From: Neisseria lactamica
Lineage (GTDB): Bacteria > Pseudomonadota > Gammaproteobacteria > Burkholderiales > Neisseriaceae
Direction: 5' to 3'
Assembly (NCBI RefSeq): GCF_901482445.1
Contig: NZ_LR590477.1
Location: 930,001-994,000 of the forward strand
Length of the DNA: 64,000 nt
The translations under genes were made by a program, and so were the position numbers. The notes beneath the pieces are model-generated. The model saw nothing but the letters and a program-made list of their open reading frames with translations. It searched no databases and was not told the origin of the DNA. Shown here piece after piece: positions 17,344 to 26,317 of the stretch. How positions within the stretch are numbered: position 1 is the stretch's first letter; every line of letters starts with the position of its first letter.

Positions 17344-18711
17344 ATGCTTGACCTGCATCACGAATTTTCCCGACTGCTGTCGGCAGACGAGATTGCCGAA
17401 CCTTCTCCGACGCTTTTAAAAGATCAGCGCAACCGCTTTACGTCTGCACCAGACATCATTTTGCAGCCGCGCAGCGTCGAAAGCGTGCAAACCATTATGC
17501 GTTTTTGTTACGAACACCGCATTCCGGTTACGCCGCAAGGCGGCAATACCGGTTTGTGCGGCGCGGCAGTATCGGAAAACGGCGTATTGCTGAACCTTTC
17601 CAAGCTCGACAAAATCCGCAATATCGACTTGGCGGACAACTGTATGACCGTCGAAGCGGGCTGCATCCTTAAAACCGTACAACAAACGGCAGAAGCTGCC
17701 GGCCGGCTGTTCCCGCTCAGTCTCGCCAGCGAAGGCTCGTGCCAAATCGGCGGCAATATCGCCTGCAATGCCGGCGGATTGAACGTATTGCGTTACGGCA
17801 CGATGCGCGATTTGGTCATCGGACTGGAAATTGTCCTGCCAAACGGCGAACTGGTTTCCCATCTCCATCCCCTGCATAAAAACACCACCGGCTACGACCT
17901 GCACCATCTGTTTATCGGCAGCGAAGGTACTTTGGGCATTATCACCGCCGCCACGCTCAAGCTTTTTGCCCGCCCCTTAGACAAGGCGACCGCCTGGGTC
18001 GGCATTCCCGACATCGAATCCGCCGTCCGCCTGCTGACCGAAACCCAAGCGCACTTTGCCGAACGCCTGTGCAGTTTTGAGCTGATCGGCCGTTTTGCCG
18101 CCGGGTTGTCCTCCGAATTCAGCAACCTCCCCCTGCCGACACATTCAGAATGGCATATTTTACTTGAGTTGACCGACTCATTACCCGACAGCAATCTTGA
18201 TGATCAGCTTGTCGAATTTCTTTATAAAAAAGGATTTACCGACAGCGTATTGGCGCAAAGCGAACAAGAACGTATCAATATGTGGGCGTTGCGCGAAAAC
18301 ATCTCCGCTTCACAACGCAAACTGGGCACCAGCATCAAACACGATATTGCCGTCCCCATCGGGCGCGTTGCCGACTTTGTCCGCCGGTGCGCCAAAGATT
18401 TGGAACAAAATTTCAAAGGCATACAAATCGTCTGCTTCGGACATCTGGGCGACGGCAGCCTGCACTACAATACTTTCCTGCCCGAAATCCTCAGCAATGA
18501 AGTCTATCGTTACGAAAACGACATCAACAGCACAGTCTATTGCAACGTTCTTGCCTGCAATGGTACAGTTGCCGCAGAACACGGCATAGGTATCATCAAA
18601 AAACAGTGGCTGGACAAAGTACGCACCCCTGCCGAAATTGCCCTGATGAAAAGTATCAGGCAGCATCTCGACCCGCACGGCATCATGAACCCGGGCAAAC
18701 TGCTTCCATAA
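17344..18711 (+). CDS. FAD-binding oxidoreductase of the D-2-hydroxyacid dehydrogenase/GlcD family
   Basis: 455 residues. The N-terminal PCMH-type FAD domain shows PQGGNTGLCGAAV (about 60-72), ASEGSCQIGGNIACNAGG and GSEGTLGIITAATLKL; the C-terminal FAD-linked oxidase domain has CFGHLGDGSLHYN and ends GIMNPGKLLP. Members oxidise D-lactate, D-2-hydroxyglutarate or glycolate and pass electrons to the respiratory chain. No 4Fe-4S partner is adjacent, which fits a single-subunit enzyme. Start at MLDLHHEF; the ribosome site is weak. Confidence 0.9.
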   Translation: MLDLHHEFSRLLSADEIAEPSPTLLKDQRNRFTSAPDIILQPRSVESVQTIMRFCYEHRIPVTPQGGNTGLCGAAVSENGVLLNLSKLDKIRNIDLADNCMTVEAGCILKTVQQTAEAAGRLFPLSLASEGSCQIGGNIACNAGGLNVLRYGTMRDLVIGLEIVLPNGELVSHLHPLHKNTTGYDLHHLFIGSEGTLGIITAATLKLFARPLDKATAWVGIPDIESAVRLLTETQAHFAERLCSFELIGRFAAGLSSEFSNLPLPTHSEWHILLELTDSLPDSNLDDQLVEFLYKKGFTDSVLAQSEQERINMWALRENISASQRKLGTSIKHDIAVPIGRVADFVRRCAKDLEQNFKGIQIVCFGHLGDGSLHYNTFLPEILSNEVYRYENDINSTVYCNVLACNGTVAAEHGIGIIKKQWLDKVRTPAEIALMKSIRQHLDPHGIMNPGKLLP

Positions 18712-18745
18712 ATAACTGATTCAAAATGAAATTATAGGAAATATC

Positions 18746-19252
18746 ATGGGAATGACAGCAACCTATCAACTGGTCGATAATGAAAAACTGGCTTTGCTTA
18801 AAAATACCGATACCGAATGGCAAGAATTGTTTGAAGAACTGGAAGATCTGGAGGATGAGGCTGCCGTTTGCCTCGACATCGATAAAATGTGGGATGTTTT
18901 GCATTTTGTACTGACCGGAACAAGTGCAGAAAATCCCTTAAAGGGCAATCTGTTATCCGAATCAATCGTCGGAACGGCACCCATTTCGGACGACGACGGA
19001 TACGCCGCTTATATCGAATCCGCCCAAATCCATGAAATCGTCTCGGCTTTGGAAAGCTTCGACATAAAAAGCGCAATGGAGCATTTCAGTATGCAGGTGT
19101 GCAAAGAGCATCATATCTACCCCGACATTTGGGATTATGAAGATGAAATTGATGATATAAAAGAAGAAATTACCGACTACTTTTACAAAATCGGCAATTT
19201 TTACAAAACCGCCCGGCATTCAAATAGCAATGTACTGGTCAGCATTTACTAA
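18746..19252 (+). CDS. YfbM family protein (DUF1877)
   Basis: 168 residues, acidic and soluble. The opening MGMTATYQLVDNEKL, the central LDIDKMWDVLHFVLTGTSA and the later IYPDIWDYEDE follow the E. coli YfbM pattern. The role of YfbM is unknown; related proteins often sit in toxin/immunity or accessory loci. Good ribosome site TAGGAAAT. Located 34 bp after the oxidase gene and before another small gene, in what looks like a variable spot ahead of smpB. Confidence 0.85.
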   Translation: MGMTATYQLVDNEKLALLKNTDTEWQELFEELEDLEDEAAVCLDIDKMWDVLHFVLTGTSAENPLKGNLLSESIVGTAPISDDDGYAAYIESAQIHEIVSALESFDIKSAMEHFSMQVCKEHHIYPDIWDYEDEIDDIKEEITDYFYKIGNFYKTARHSNSNVLVSIY

Positions 19253-19342
19253 ATATATTTCAAACATCACGGAAACTTTAATGAAGACAAAGTACGGAAT
19301 CGCACTCAAGGAAACCTAGGTATTTCAACCTGGGAGACCATC

Positions 19343-19573
19343 ATGAGTAAAAGTTACAGAAAACACCCCTTTTCCCCTATAACCACGGCAGTCAGCGAAA
19401 AACAGGACAAACGTCTTGCCAACCGGAAATTACGGAGAATAGCGCGCGAATGTCTGAAACAAGGAAAAGAACCACCCCACCATATCAGGGCAGTCAGCAA
19501 CGTTTACGATTTCGCCAAAGATGGGCATTTCCGTTTTTCCGCTTCCCGTCATCCGCATCTTTTACGCAAATAG
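19343..19573 (+). CDS. Small basic protein of unknown function
   Basis: 76 residues, strongly basic, with KRLANRKLRRIARECLKQG in the middle and no signal or membrane segment. Start ATG 19343 follows a good GGGAG site. I do not recognise the family; the Arg/Lys helix could bind nucleic acid, but that is inference. Such small basic proteins commonly follow immunity-type genes such as the YfbM-like one upstream. Confidence 0.65.
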   Translation: MSKSYRKHPFSPITTAVSEKQDKRLANRKLRRIARECLKQGKEPPHHIRAVSNVYDFAKDGHFRFSASRHPHLLRK

Positions 19574-19634
19574 AAAACAGGGCAACCGCCCTGTTTTTCC
19601 GTTTCGTATTTCAACACCATTGTCTAAACAACCG

Positions 19635-19663
19635 TCAGACGGCATTGTTCAAATGCCGTCTGA
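19635..19663. terminator. Uptake-sequence hairpin upstream of convergent smpB end
   Basis: TCAGACGGCAT and ATGCCGTCTGA form a hairpin between the convergent small basic gene and smpB. Confidence 0.8.
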
Positions 19664-19677
19664 AACCGCATCCCCCA

Positions 19678-20124
19678 TCAGCGCGTATGCTTAATCAACC
19701 GCTGTTTCTCGCGTTTCCAATCCGCCTCTTTCATACTCTGGCGTTTGTCGTGTTGTTTCTTACCTTTTGCCAAACCGATTTCCATCTTGATTTTTCCGCG
19801 CGAAAAATGCAAATCCAGCGGCACGATGGTGTAGCCGGCACGTTCGGTTTTTCCGATCAACTTGTTGATTTCCGACTGATTCAACAAGAGCTTGCGCGGG
19901 CGTACGGCATCCGGTTTGATGTGTGTCGAGGCTGTGGGCAACGCAGTAATATGGCAACCGACCAGATAAAACGCGTCTTTTTTCCAATAGATATAACTCT
20001 CTTTAAGCTGTACGCGCGCGGCGCGGATTGCTTTGACTTCCCAGCCTTCCAAGACCAAACCGGCTTCAATCCGGTCTTCAATGAAAAAATCGTGAAATGC
20101 TTTTTTATTGTTCGCAATAGCCAT
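19678..20124 (-). CDS. smpB: SsrA-binding protein SmpB
   Basis: 148 residues. Binds tmRNA and brings it to stalled ribosomes. N-terminal MAIANNKKAFHDFFIEDRIEAGLVLEGWEVKAIR, then HARGKIKMEIGLAKGKKQHDKRQ-type C-terminal region with the basic tail needed in the decoding site (here SRGKIKMEIGLAKGKK). Start at MAIANN with GGATG upstream. Convergent with the small basic gene. Confidence 0.97.
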   Translation of the reverse strand: MAIANNKKAFHDFFIEDRIEAGLVLEGWEVKAIRAARVQLKESYIYWKKDAFYLVGCHITALPTASTHIKPDAVRPRKLLLNQSEINKLIGKTERAGYTIVPLDLHFSRGKIKMEIGLAKGKKQHDKRQSMKEADWKREKQRLIKHTR

Positions 20125-20178
20125 AAACATCCTATCAATATCCGCCGTCAGACGGCATAAACCCGAAAACAGAACCCA

Positions 20179-21189
20179 TCATACCGCCTCTTCAACCGCC
20201 TGCACAATCTTCTCGGGATACAGCTTGTTGAGGCAGTCTGTATGCCCTAGCGGACATTCCCGCTTAAAACACGGGGAACATTCCAAATGGAGGCTGACGA
20301 TTTTTGCCTTATCGCTCAAAGGCGGCGTGTGTGTCGGACTGGACGAACCGTAAACCGCCACTACCTTCCTGCCCAAAGCTGCCGCCAAGTGCATCAGCCC
20401 GCTGTCGTTACATACAACCGTATCTGCCAACGACAACAAGTCCATTGCCTGAGACAAATCGGTCTTACCGCATAAATTCACACATATGCCGTCTGAAAGG
20501 CGGTTGATTTCCTCGGCGATTTCATCATCTTTTTGCGAACCGAACAGCCAAACCTGCCAACCCGCCGCCGAATAATGTTTGCCCAACTCGGAAAAATGCT
20601 TTGCCGGCCAACGCTTTGCCGGCCCGAATTCCGCACCCGGACAAAAAGCCAAAACAGGCTTTCCAATATCCAAGCCAAAGGTTTCGACAGAAATTTTCCT
20701 CTGCCGTTCATCAATGGAAAACTTAGGAAATCCTGAACACCCGTCAAAATCTTTCTGACTCTGATGCGCAAGAGCCGTATATCTATCCACCATCAAAGGC
20801 AGACGTTCCTTATCCAGCCTGCGTACATCGTTCAACAGAAAATAACGGCTTTCGCCGACATAACCCGTTCTTTTTCCAATACCCGTTGCCAGTGCGATGA
20901 TTGCCGATTTCAAAGAACCCGGTAACACGATAACCTGATCGTATCCGCGCCGCCCCAAATCCCTGCCGACCCGCCAGCGGCGTTTCAACTCCAACGCACC
21001 GTGTCCGAACGGATTTTCAAGAATCTCATTCACTTCAGGCATACGCTCAAACACCGCCATCGACCACTTCGGTGCGAACACATCAATCGTGCAACCGGGG
21101 TGAAGTTCCTTCAAACGGCGGAACAAGGGCTGGGTCATCACGCAGTCGCCTATCCAACTGGGAGAAATAATCAGGATTTTTTGAGACAT
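20179..21189 (-). CDS. waaF: ADP-heptose:LPS heptosyltransferase II
   Basis: 336 residues. Adds the second heptose to the lipooligosaccharide inner core at the cytoplasmic face of the inner membrane. GT9 family marks: ILIISPSWIGDCVMTQPLFRRL at the start, KRTGYVGESRYFLLNDVR, FCPGAEFGPAKRWPAKHF near 185-205 and CNDSGLMHLAAALGRKVVAVYGSSSPTHTPP near 255-285. Full length. Between smpB and the Asn tRNA; ATG 21189. Confidence 0.96.
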   Translation of the reverse strand: MSQKILIISPSWIGDCVMTQPLFRRLKELHPGCTIDVFAPKWSMAVFERMPEVNEILENPFGHGALELKRRWRVGRDLGRRGYDQVIVLPGSLKSAIIALATGIGKRTGYVGESRYFLLNDVRRLDKERLPLMVDRYTALAHQSQKDFDGCSGFPKFSIDERQRKISVETFGLDIGKPVLAFCPGAEFGPAKRWPAKHFSELGKHYSAAGWQVWLFGSQKDDEIAEEINRLSDGICVNLCGKTDLSQAMDLLSLADTVVCNDSGLMHLAAALGRKVVAVYGSSSPTHTPPLSDKAKIVSLHLECSPCFKRECPLGHTDCLNKLYPEKIVQAVEEAV

Positions 21190-21319
21190 AAAATGGAAAA
21201 CCGAACAAAACAGACGGATTTTACCGCGAAACTGTTGGAAAACCTATCTCGCCGCATCCCGAACGCCGGACGTGCAAATATGAAAAAGCCCGAACATTCA
21301 AGTTCGGGCTTCAAAATTT

Positions 21320-21395
21320 TGGCTCCCCGACCTGGGCTCGAACCAGGGACCTGCGGATTAACAGTCCGTCGCTCTACCGACTGAGCTATCGGGGA
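21320..21395 (-). tRNA. tRNA-Asn (GTT)
   Basis: On the minus strand the sequence begins TCCCCGATAGCTCAGTCGG, carries ACTGTTAATC in the anticodon loop (anticodon GTT), TTCGAGCCC in the T arm and ends GGGGAGCCA with an encoded CCA. 76 nt with full cloverleaf pairing of the acceptor stem. Confidence 0.98.
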
Positions 21396-21585
21396 ATGGG
21401 GCGTATTATAGCGTCCGGAAAAAATGTGTCAATCCTTAATTTTGGAAAAATGGGCGGCAAAACGACAAGCATATGAATCAGAAAGACATTAAGACCGATG
21501 CCTTAAAAGGATTGCCGTTGTATGAATTTCCACAACCGTCATCACACCACATTTAAGCCCGGCGAGCCATTCTGCCCTCCCCCGC

Positions 21586-22338
21586 TTAAAACAATGCCGT
21601 CTGAACTTCGCCGCGTTCCAAAGCCAGTAAAAACTGTTTGCGGTTCAACCCGCCCGCGTAGCCGGTCAGTTTGCCGTCGCTGCCGATGACGCGGTGGCAG
21701 GGAATCAGGACAGACACCTTGTTCTGCCCGTTTGCGGCGGCAACGGCGCGGACGGCTTTGGGGTTGCCCAAACGCTGCGCCTGCTCCTTATAACTGCGCG
21801 TTTCACCGTAAGGAATCTCCAAAAGCGCGTCCCACGCCTGTTTTTGAAACGCCGTACCAATCATTTCCAAGGGCGTGGCAAAGGTTTTCAGACGGCATTT
21901 GAAGTATAAGTCCAATTCCTGCCTCAGAAGTTGCGTTCGCTCATCTTCCCGAAACACAAACCGCCCGCGCAAAGCTTTTTGGACGGCGGCAATTTCCTGT
22001 TCCAAATGCTTCTGTCCGACAAACTCCAGCAGACACAAGCCTTTACTGCCGAACACCGCCAGCATCTCGCCCAAAGGCGTGGCAATGGCGGCACACACCA
22101 GCTCGTTCAAACTGTCGGGATAACTCGCTTCCAGCAGACGGATGGCGCGGCGGATACGGACATACTCTTCAGGTGCGCAGCCGATATTGTCCCAAAAATC
22201 CCGCTCGAACTGCTTGGCTTCGTGTTCCGTCAAATTGGGATACGGCATAACTCCGCACTCAAAAACCTGGGTTTCGAGCCAATGGCGGATTTCATCCCAT
22301 TTTGACGGCAGATTGTTTAAGGCAGGCAGGGTAATCAT
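21586..22338 (-). CDS. ogt: Methylated-DNA--protein-cysteine methyltransferase
   Basis: 250 residues. Removes methyl groups from O6-methylguanine by transfer to its own Cys. The C-terminal domain has IPYGETRSYKEQA, NPKAVRAVAAANGQN and the active-site IPCHRVIG with GYAGGLNRKQFLL. The N-terminal part resembles the AraC-like helical region seen in Ada-type fusions, with EEYVRIRRAIRLLE, but without the metal-binding Ada Cys motif. Start at MITLPALNN is chosen for GGAG nine bases upstream; a longer frame reaches 22455. Confidence 0.92.
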   Translation of the reverse strand: MITLPALNNLPSKWDEIRHWLETQVFECGVMPYPNLTEHEAKQFERDFWDNIGCAPEEYVRIRRAIRLLEASYPDSLNELVCAAIATPLGEMLAVFGSKGLCLLEFVGQKHLEQEIAAVQKALRGRFVFREDERTQLLRQELDLYFKCRLKTFATPLEMIGTAFQKQAWDALLEIPYGETRSYKEQAQRLGNPKAVRAVAAANGQNKVSVLIPCHRVIGSDGKLTGYAGGLNRKQFLLALERGEVQTALF

Positions 22339-22504
22339 TTGTTTGCTCCGTATCCCTATCATAGATTTGACGGCGAAATCCCCGATTTCCGCCATTCCCG
22401 CACGCCGATGCAGGAACTGGCTACGACGGAAACCTTGAGGGGCGGGTTGCGGCAATGCCTAAATATGCGATATTTCCAAAGCATCAGGGAAAGGAATTAA
22501 AGCT

Positions 22505-22533
22505 TTCAGACGACCTGCAAAAGGTCGTCTGAA
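22505..22533. repeat. Inverted pair of AG-muc-type uptake sequences
   Basis: TTCAGACGACCT, GCAAA, AGGTCGTCTGAA. This is the DUS dialect typical of N. mucosa-type species rather than the AT dialect found in the rest of the window. A TATAAT -10 box lies at 22610-22615 before the YbhB gene; nothing else is evident in 22339-22649. Confidence 0.85.
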
Positions 22534-22649
22534 ACCACGGATTTTTGCATTTGCGCATTTCGGCACATCATCCAACCGTTTCGGCACATTCCTGCCGCCG
22601 TTGACAGCCTATAATGAATCCACTTATTCATCAAGTAAAGGAATCATCT

Positions 22650-23207
22650 ATGCAAACCTGCATCCTCTCCGCCGTACTGCTGGCTTTTTCAACCGCTGCC
22701 TTTGCTGAGGGCGCATTCACGCTGCAATTCGACAACCCGTCCGAAGACGGCGGCTTCACGCAAAACCAGCTTTTGAGCGCGCCTTACGGCTTCGGCTGTT
22801 CGGGCGGCAATGCTTCGCCCGCGCTGTCGTGGAAAAATCCGCCCTCAGGGACAAAAAGTTTCGTCCTGACCGTTTACGATAAAGACGCGCCGACCGGTCT
22901 GGGCTGGATGCACTGGGTGGTCGCCGACATTCCCGCCGATGTCCGCCGCCTGCCCGCAGGCATTACCGCGCAAGGCGGCAGGCTGCCCAAAGGCGCGCTG
23001 CAAACCCGCACAGACTTCGGCACGCCGGGCTACGGCGGCGCGTGTCCGCCCGAAAGCAGGAAACACCGCTACGAATTCACGCTCACCGCGCTGAAAGTCG
23101 CCAAGCTGCCGAACATCACCGCCCAATCCACACCCGCACTGGTCGGTTTCTTCACTAAGGCAAACAGCTTGGGCGAAGCGAAATTCACGGTCGAACACCG
23201 ACGCTGA
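22650..23207 (+). CDS. YbhB/YbcL family (PEBP-like) exported protein
   Basis: 185 residues. Signal peptide MQTCILSAVLLAFSTAAFA, then the phosphatidylethanolamine-binding-protein fold: SPALSWKNPPSGTKSFVLTVYDKDAPT, WMHWVVADIP, DFGTPGYGGACPP and HRYEFTLTAL. The ligand pocket residues DxDAP and the PGYGGACPP loop are intact. Function in bacteria is unclear; YbcL of uropathogenic E. coli modulates neutrophil responses. Good AAAGGAATC ribosome site. Its 3' end overlaps the convergent AraC pseudogene by 23 bp. Confidence 0.93.
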   Translation: MQTCILSAVLLAFSTAAFAEGAFTLQFDNPSEDGGFTQNQLLSAPYGFGCSGGNASPALSWKNPPSGTKSFVLTVYDKDAPTGLGWMHWVVADIPADVRRLPAGITAQGGRLPKGALQTRTDFGTPGYGGACPPESRKHRYEFTLTALKVAKLPNITAQSTPALVGFFTKANSLGEAKFTVEHRR

Positions 23208-24033
23208 CCTGCCCCGTGCGCCGATATGCCGCCGGCTCCGCTTCCGAGCGGATCGCTGACGGTACGCAACCGAACCGCTCTTTGAAGCGCGCGCTGAAAC
23301 GGGACGGACAGTCATAGCCGACCGCGCCGGCAATCTGCGCCACCGGCCATTGCGTAACCTGCAACAGCGTCAGCGCGCGCATCATGCGCACATCCGTCAG
23401 CAGCGTACGGAAATTCGTATCCTGCCGCGCCAACCGCCGCCGCAACGCGGCCTCGCTGCAATTAAGCCGCTGCGCCAGCATCGCCGACGACCAGTCCGCA
23501 GCCATATCGGCGGTAATCAGTTTGCGGATTTACCGCATCAGGTTGACGCCTTCGTACACGGCAAAACCGATGCCGTCATGCTGCAACCACGCCAACACGC
23601 CGCAAAGCGCGGCCTCTGCCGCATTGTGCGGCACTTCTTCATCCGCCAGTACCGCAGCCGCATAATCAAACGCCGCGCCCATACGCCCGGGATGCGGCAG
23701 CTTCACCGCATCGCACACTGCCTGCGCCGTCCCGTATTGTGCGGCAAACCTTTCTACGGTTTCCTGTTCGAAAGCAATCCATTGCGCCTGATAGAGGCCG
23801 TCTGAATCGGGAATATTGATGACGTCAAACGTCTGTCCGCCTGCCAAGGCGACCGCCTCACCCGCCGCAATCCTCAATTCGCGCTCCGCCCACCGCAGCT
23901 TCTTGCATCCGCGCCGCACGATAAGCACAGCCGGTTCATATACCGCCACGCTGCGGTACAAGGCGGTATGGTGTTGCACAATGCCGCCTAAAGCACCCAA
24001 TCGTTCACGCGTATGAAAGTAATTTGACGGCAC
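23185..24033 (-). pseudogene. AraC family regulator split by an in-frame stop
   Basis: Likely start GTG 24033 behind GAGGA. The first part (to 23530) is an AraC-type ligand domain (AVYEPAVLIVRRGCKKLRW, AGEAVALAGGQTFDVIN). A TAA at 23530-23532 follows NLMR, and the same frame continues without shift into IRKLITADMAADWSS and the two helix-turn-helix units (MLAQRLNCSEAALRRRLARQ and VAQIAGAVGYDCPSRFSARFK). One nonsense mutation therefore separates sensor from DNA-binding domain. A perfect AG-type uptake sequence (AGGCCGTCTGAA, 23795-23806) lies inside. Readthrough or an internal start (near 23505) could still give a DNA-binding fragment. Confidence 0.88.
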
Positions 24034-24049
24034 GGTTATATTCCTCAAT

Positions 24050-24163
24050 GTTTCAACACACAGGGCTGCACATAAGGCGCAGCCCTGTTTACCCTGATTT
24101 GGAAGGGGTTACTTCCCAAAAATAAACCAAAATCCCACCGCCCCGAATGGCCGGGTTTCAACC
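24050..24163 (+). repeat. REP2-like intergenic repeat, copy 2
   Basis: Homologous to 1918-2050 with a shorter middle; starts GTTTCAACACACAGG and ends GGGTTTCAACC. Unlike copy 1 it does not lead into a gene. An internal GGGCTGC/GCAGCCC pair can form a hairpin. Confidence 0.6.
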
Positions 24164-24191
24164 ATATTCCGTCGGCGTACCTGCAACTTGG

Positions 24192-24302
24192 CCCCCTCCC
24201 CTGTCGGGGAGGGTCGGGGAGGGGGTAAAACGGGGCAGATACAGACAATATTTCCGTTACCGCCCCAATGCCCTCTCCCTAGCCCTCTCCCACGGGAGAG
24301 GG
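24192..24302. repeat. GC-rich inverted repeats
   Basis: CCCCTCCCC pairs with GGGGAGGG near 24192-24217 and CCCTCTCCC with GGGAGAGGG at 24283-24302. They look like another dispersed neisserial intergenic repeat. No gene is seen in 24164-24413. Confidence 0.6.
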
Positions 24303-24413
24303 AATAGATTGCCGTTCAAATAAATCGCTCTACATAAAATCAATGTGTTGCCTCAAACCCACGTTGGGTCTAATAAAATGGTCGGACATCCTTATCCGGC
24401 AAGCAAGCTGCTT

Positions 24414-25559
24414 TCAGACGGCATTTCCAGCCAACAAGCGCGCCAATATCCCCTCATACACCGCAGACAGCTTCGGAATATCATCCAGCCGCACGTTTTC
24501 GTTGATTTGGTGGATGGTGGCATTGGACGGGCCTAATTCGATGAGTTCTTTCGCAATGGCTTTAATAAAGCGTCCGTCCGAAGTGCCGCCGGTGGTGGAC
24601 AATTCGGCCTCTACGCCGCAGGTTTCGGCAATGGCTGCGCGTGCCACGTCGGTCAGTTTGCCCGCTTGGGTCAGGAAGGGCTGTCCCGAACACGACCACT
24701 GCAAATCGTATTGCACGCCGTGTTTGTCCAAAATGGCGTGGACGCGTTGTTTCAGCCCTGCTTCGGTGGACTCGGTGGAGAAGCGGAAATTGAATTTGAC
24801 GTTCAGCTCGCCCGGAATGACATTGGTCGCGCCTGTACCGCCGTTGATATTGGAAATTTGAAAGCTGGTCGGCGGGAAGTATTCGTTGCCTTCGTCCCAG
24901 ACTTCCTGCGTCAGCTCTAACAATGCCGGGGCAAAAGTATGTATGGGATTCACCGCCAAATGTGGATAGGCAATATGGCCTTGCTTGCCTTTGACGGTCA
25001 GGTTGCCCGACAGCGAGCCACGCCGGCCGTTTTTAATCATATCGCCCAATTTGTCCACGGCGGTCGGCTCGCCGACAATGCAGTAGTCGATCAACTCGTC
25101 GCGCGCTTTCAATACATCGACGACTTTGGTCGTGCCATCCAGCGCGTCGCCCTCTTCGTCGGAAGTAATCAGGAGCGCAATGCTGCCTTGATGGTCGGGA
25201 TGTTCGGCAACGAAGCGTTCGCAGGCGGTAACGAAGCAGGCGATGCCGGTTTTCATGTCCGCCGCGCCGCGCCCGTATAATCTTCCGTCGCGCTCGGCCG
25301 GTTCGAACGGGGGCGAATCCCATTTTTCAACAGGGCCCGTCGGCACGACGTCGGTATGCCCTGCAAAACAGACGACGGGAGCTTTCGTGCCGCGTCGCAA
25401 CCAGATATTTTTGGTGTCGCCGAAATGGAGTTCTTCAGCCGCAAAACCGATTTTGTGCAGGCGTTCGGCAAGGAGTTTTTGGCAATTTTGGTCATCCGGC
25501 GTAACGGACGGGCGGGAAATCAACGCTTTGGCAAGCTCTAGGGATTGGGTTTCGGTCAT
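24414..25559 (-). CDS. dapE: Succinyl-diaminopimelate desuccinylase
   Basis: 381 residues. Hydrolyses N-succinyl-LL-diaminopimelate in lysine and peptidoglycan precursor synthesis; a di-zinc M20 enzyme. Ligands seen in CFAGHTDVVPTGP (His66-Asp68 region), GRGAADMKTGIACF, ITSDEEGDALDG (catalytic Glu pair), VGEPT and the C-terminal ELIELGPSNATIHQINENV. The dimerisation domain with GSLSGNLTVKGKQGHIAYPHLA is in place. Full length, own uptake-sequence terminator. Confidence 0.97.
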   Translation of the reverse strand: MTETQSLELAKALISRPSVTPDDQNCQKLLAERLHKIGFAAEELHFGDTKNIWLRRGTKAPVVCFAGHTDVVPTGPVEKWDSPPFEPAERDGRLYGRGAADMKTGIACFVTACERFVAEHPDHQGSIALLITSDEEGDALDGTTKVVDVLKARDELIDYCIVGEPTAVDKLGDMIKNGRRGSLSGNLTVKGKQGHIAYPHLAVNPIHTFAPALLELTQEVWDEGNEYFPPTSFQISNINGGTGATNVIPGELNVKFNFRFSTESTEAGLKQRVHAILDKHGVQYDLQWSCSGQPFLTQAGKLTDVARAAIAETCGVEAELSTTGGTSDGRFIKAIAKELIELGPSNATIHQINENVRLDDIPKLSAVYEGILARLLAGNAV

Positions 25560-25672
25560 ATTTGTTCACTTTTGAAATTAGACCATCTGAAACGTTCTGA
25601 ATGTGATTTTCAGACGGCATTTAGGTTAGGTTGGCATACGGGGTGGGTATTTTTACCCGTCAGTCTTCTGAA

Positions 25673-26293
25673 TCATTTGCCGTGACAGGCTTCATAAAGA
25701 GGCAGCAAATCTTCCACCGTTTCGGCTATCCATTTTGCTACATCCTGCTTGCCCAAATCGTCGCGTTCGATGTGTTTGCCGATGCAGAAGAAGTCTTCAC
25801 CGTTTTGCAACTTTCGGTCGGATTCGCTTTGTTGCGCGACGGTTCGGTAGTCGTCGTATTCGCTTTCCGCACCGTGCCACATATCGAAAGAAGCGTATTT
25901 TTCGGTATCAAAATTATCCAACCAACGGTTGTAATCAGGCAGCGCGATGGGGGAAACATCGGCTTTATAGCAGTGCCAATCCAAGCTGACGCTCAGCCGG
26001 CGGCGGTTGAGTAGTATCGACAAAATCGCTGCGGAATTTTTATATTGTTCGTATTTGAAATAGGCAAAGAAGTGGGCGCGCACCTGCCAGCCGTTACACC
26101 AGCGTTCGATATGCGGCGGGGCAAACGGCGCACCCAATTCGGCGGCGACCTGCTGTATCAGCTGCTGCCATATCTGCCAGTTTTCTTTATAGTCAGCCTT
26201 GATTTGCGGAATGCTTTCGGGCTGGTATTTTTTAAGCTGGGAAAACTGGAAAAAAGGGATATTGAACAAATCGCAACTTTTCGGGGTCAGCAT
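25673..26293 (-). CDS. Conserved hypothetical protein (probably HI_0552 family)
   Basis: 206 residues, soluble, rich in Trp and Tyr. LKKYQPESIPQIKADYKENWQIWQQLIQQVAAEL and the later SAAILSILLNRRRLSVSLDWHCYK resemble the HI_0552 family of unknown function; I hold that assignment loosely. 24 bp downstream of a hemerythrin gene on the same strand, so the two are probably co-transcribed. Confidence 0.65.
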   Translation of the reverse strand: MLTPKSCDLFNIPFFQFSQLKKYQPESIPQIKADYKENWQIWQQLIQQVAAELGAPFAPPHIERWCNGWQVRAHFFAYFKYEQYKNSAAILSILLNRRRLSVSLDWHCYKADVSPIALPDYNRWLDNFDTEKYASFDMWHGAESEYDDYRTVAQQSESDRKLQNGEDFFCIGKHIERDDLGKQDVAKWIAETVEDLLPLYEACHGK

Positions 26294-26317
26294 AGTGTAT
26301 TCCTTGAGACGATTACC

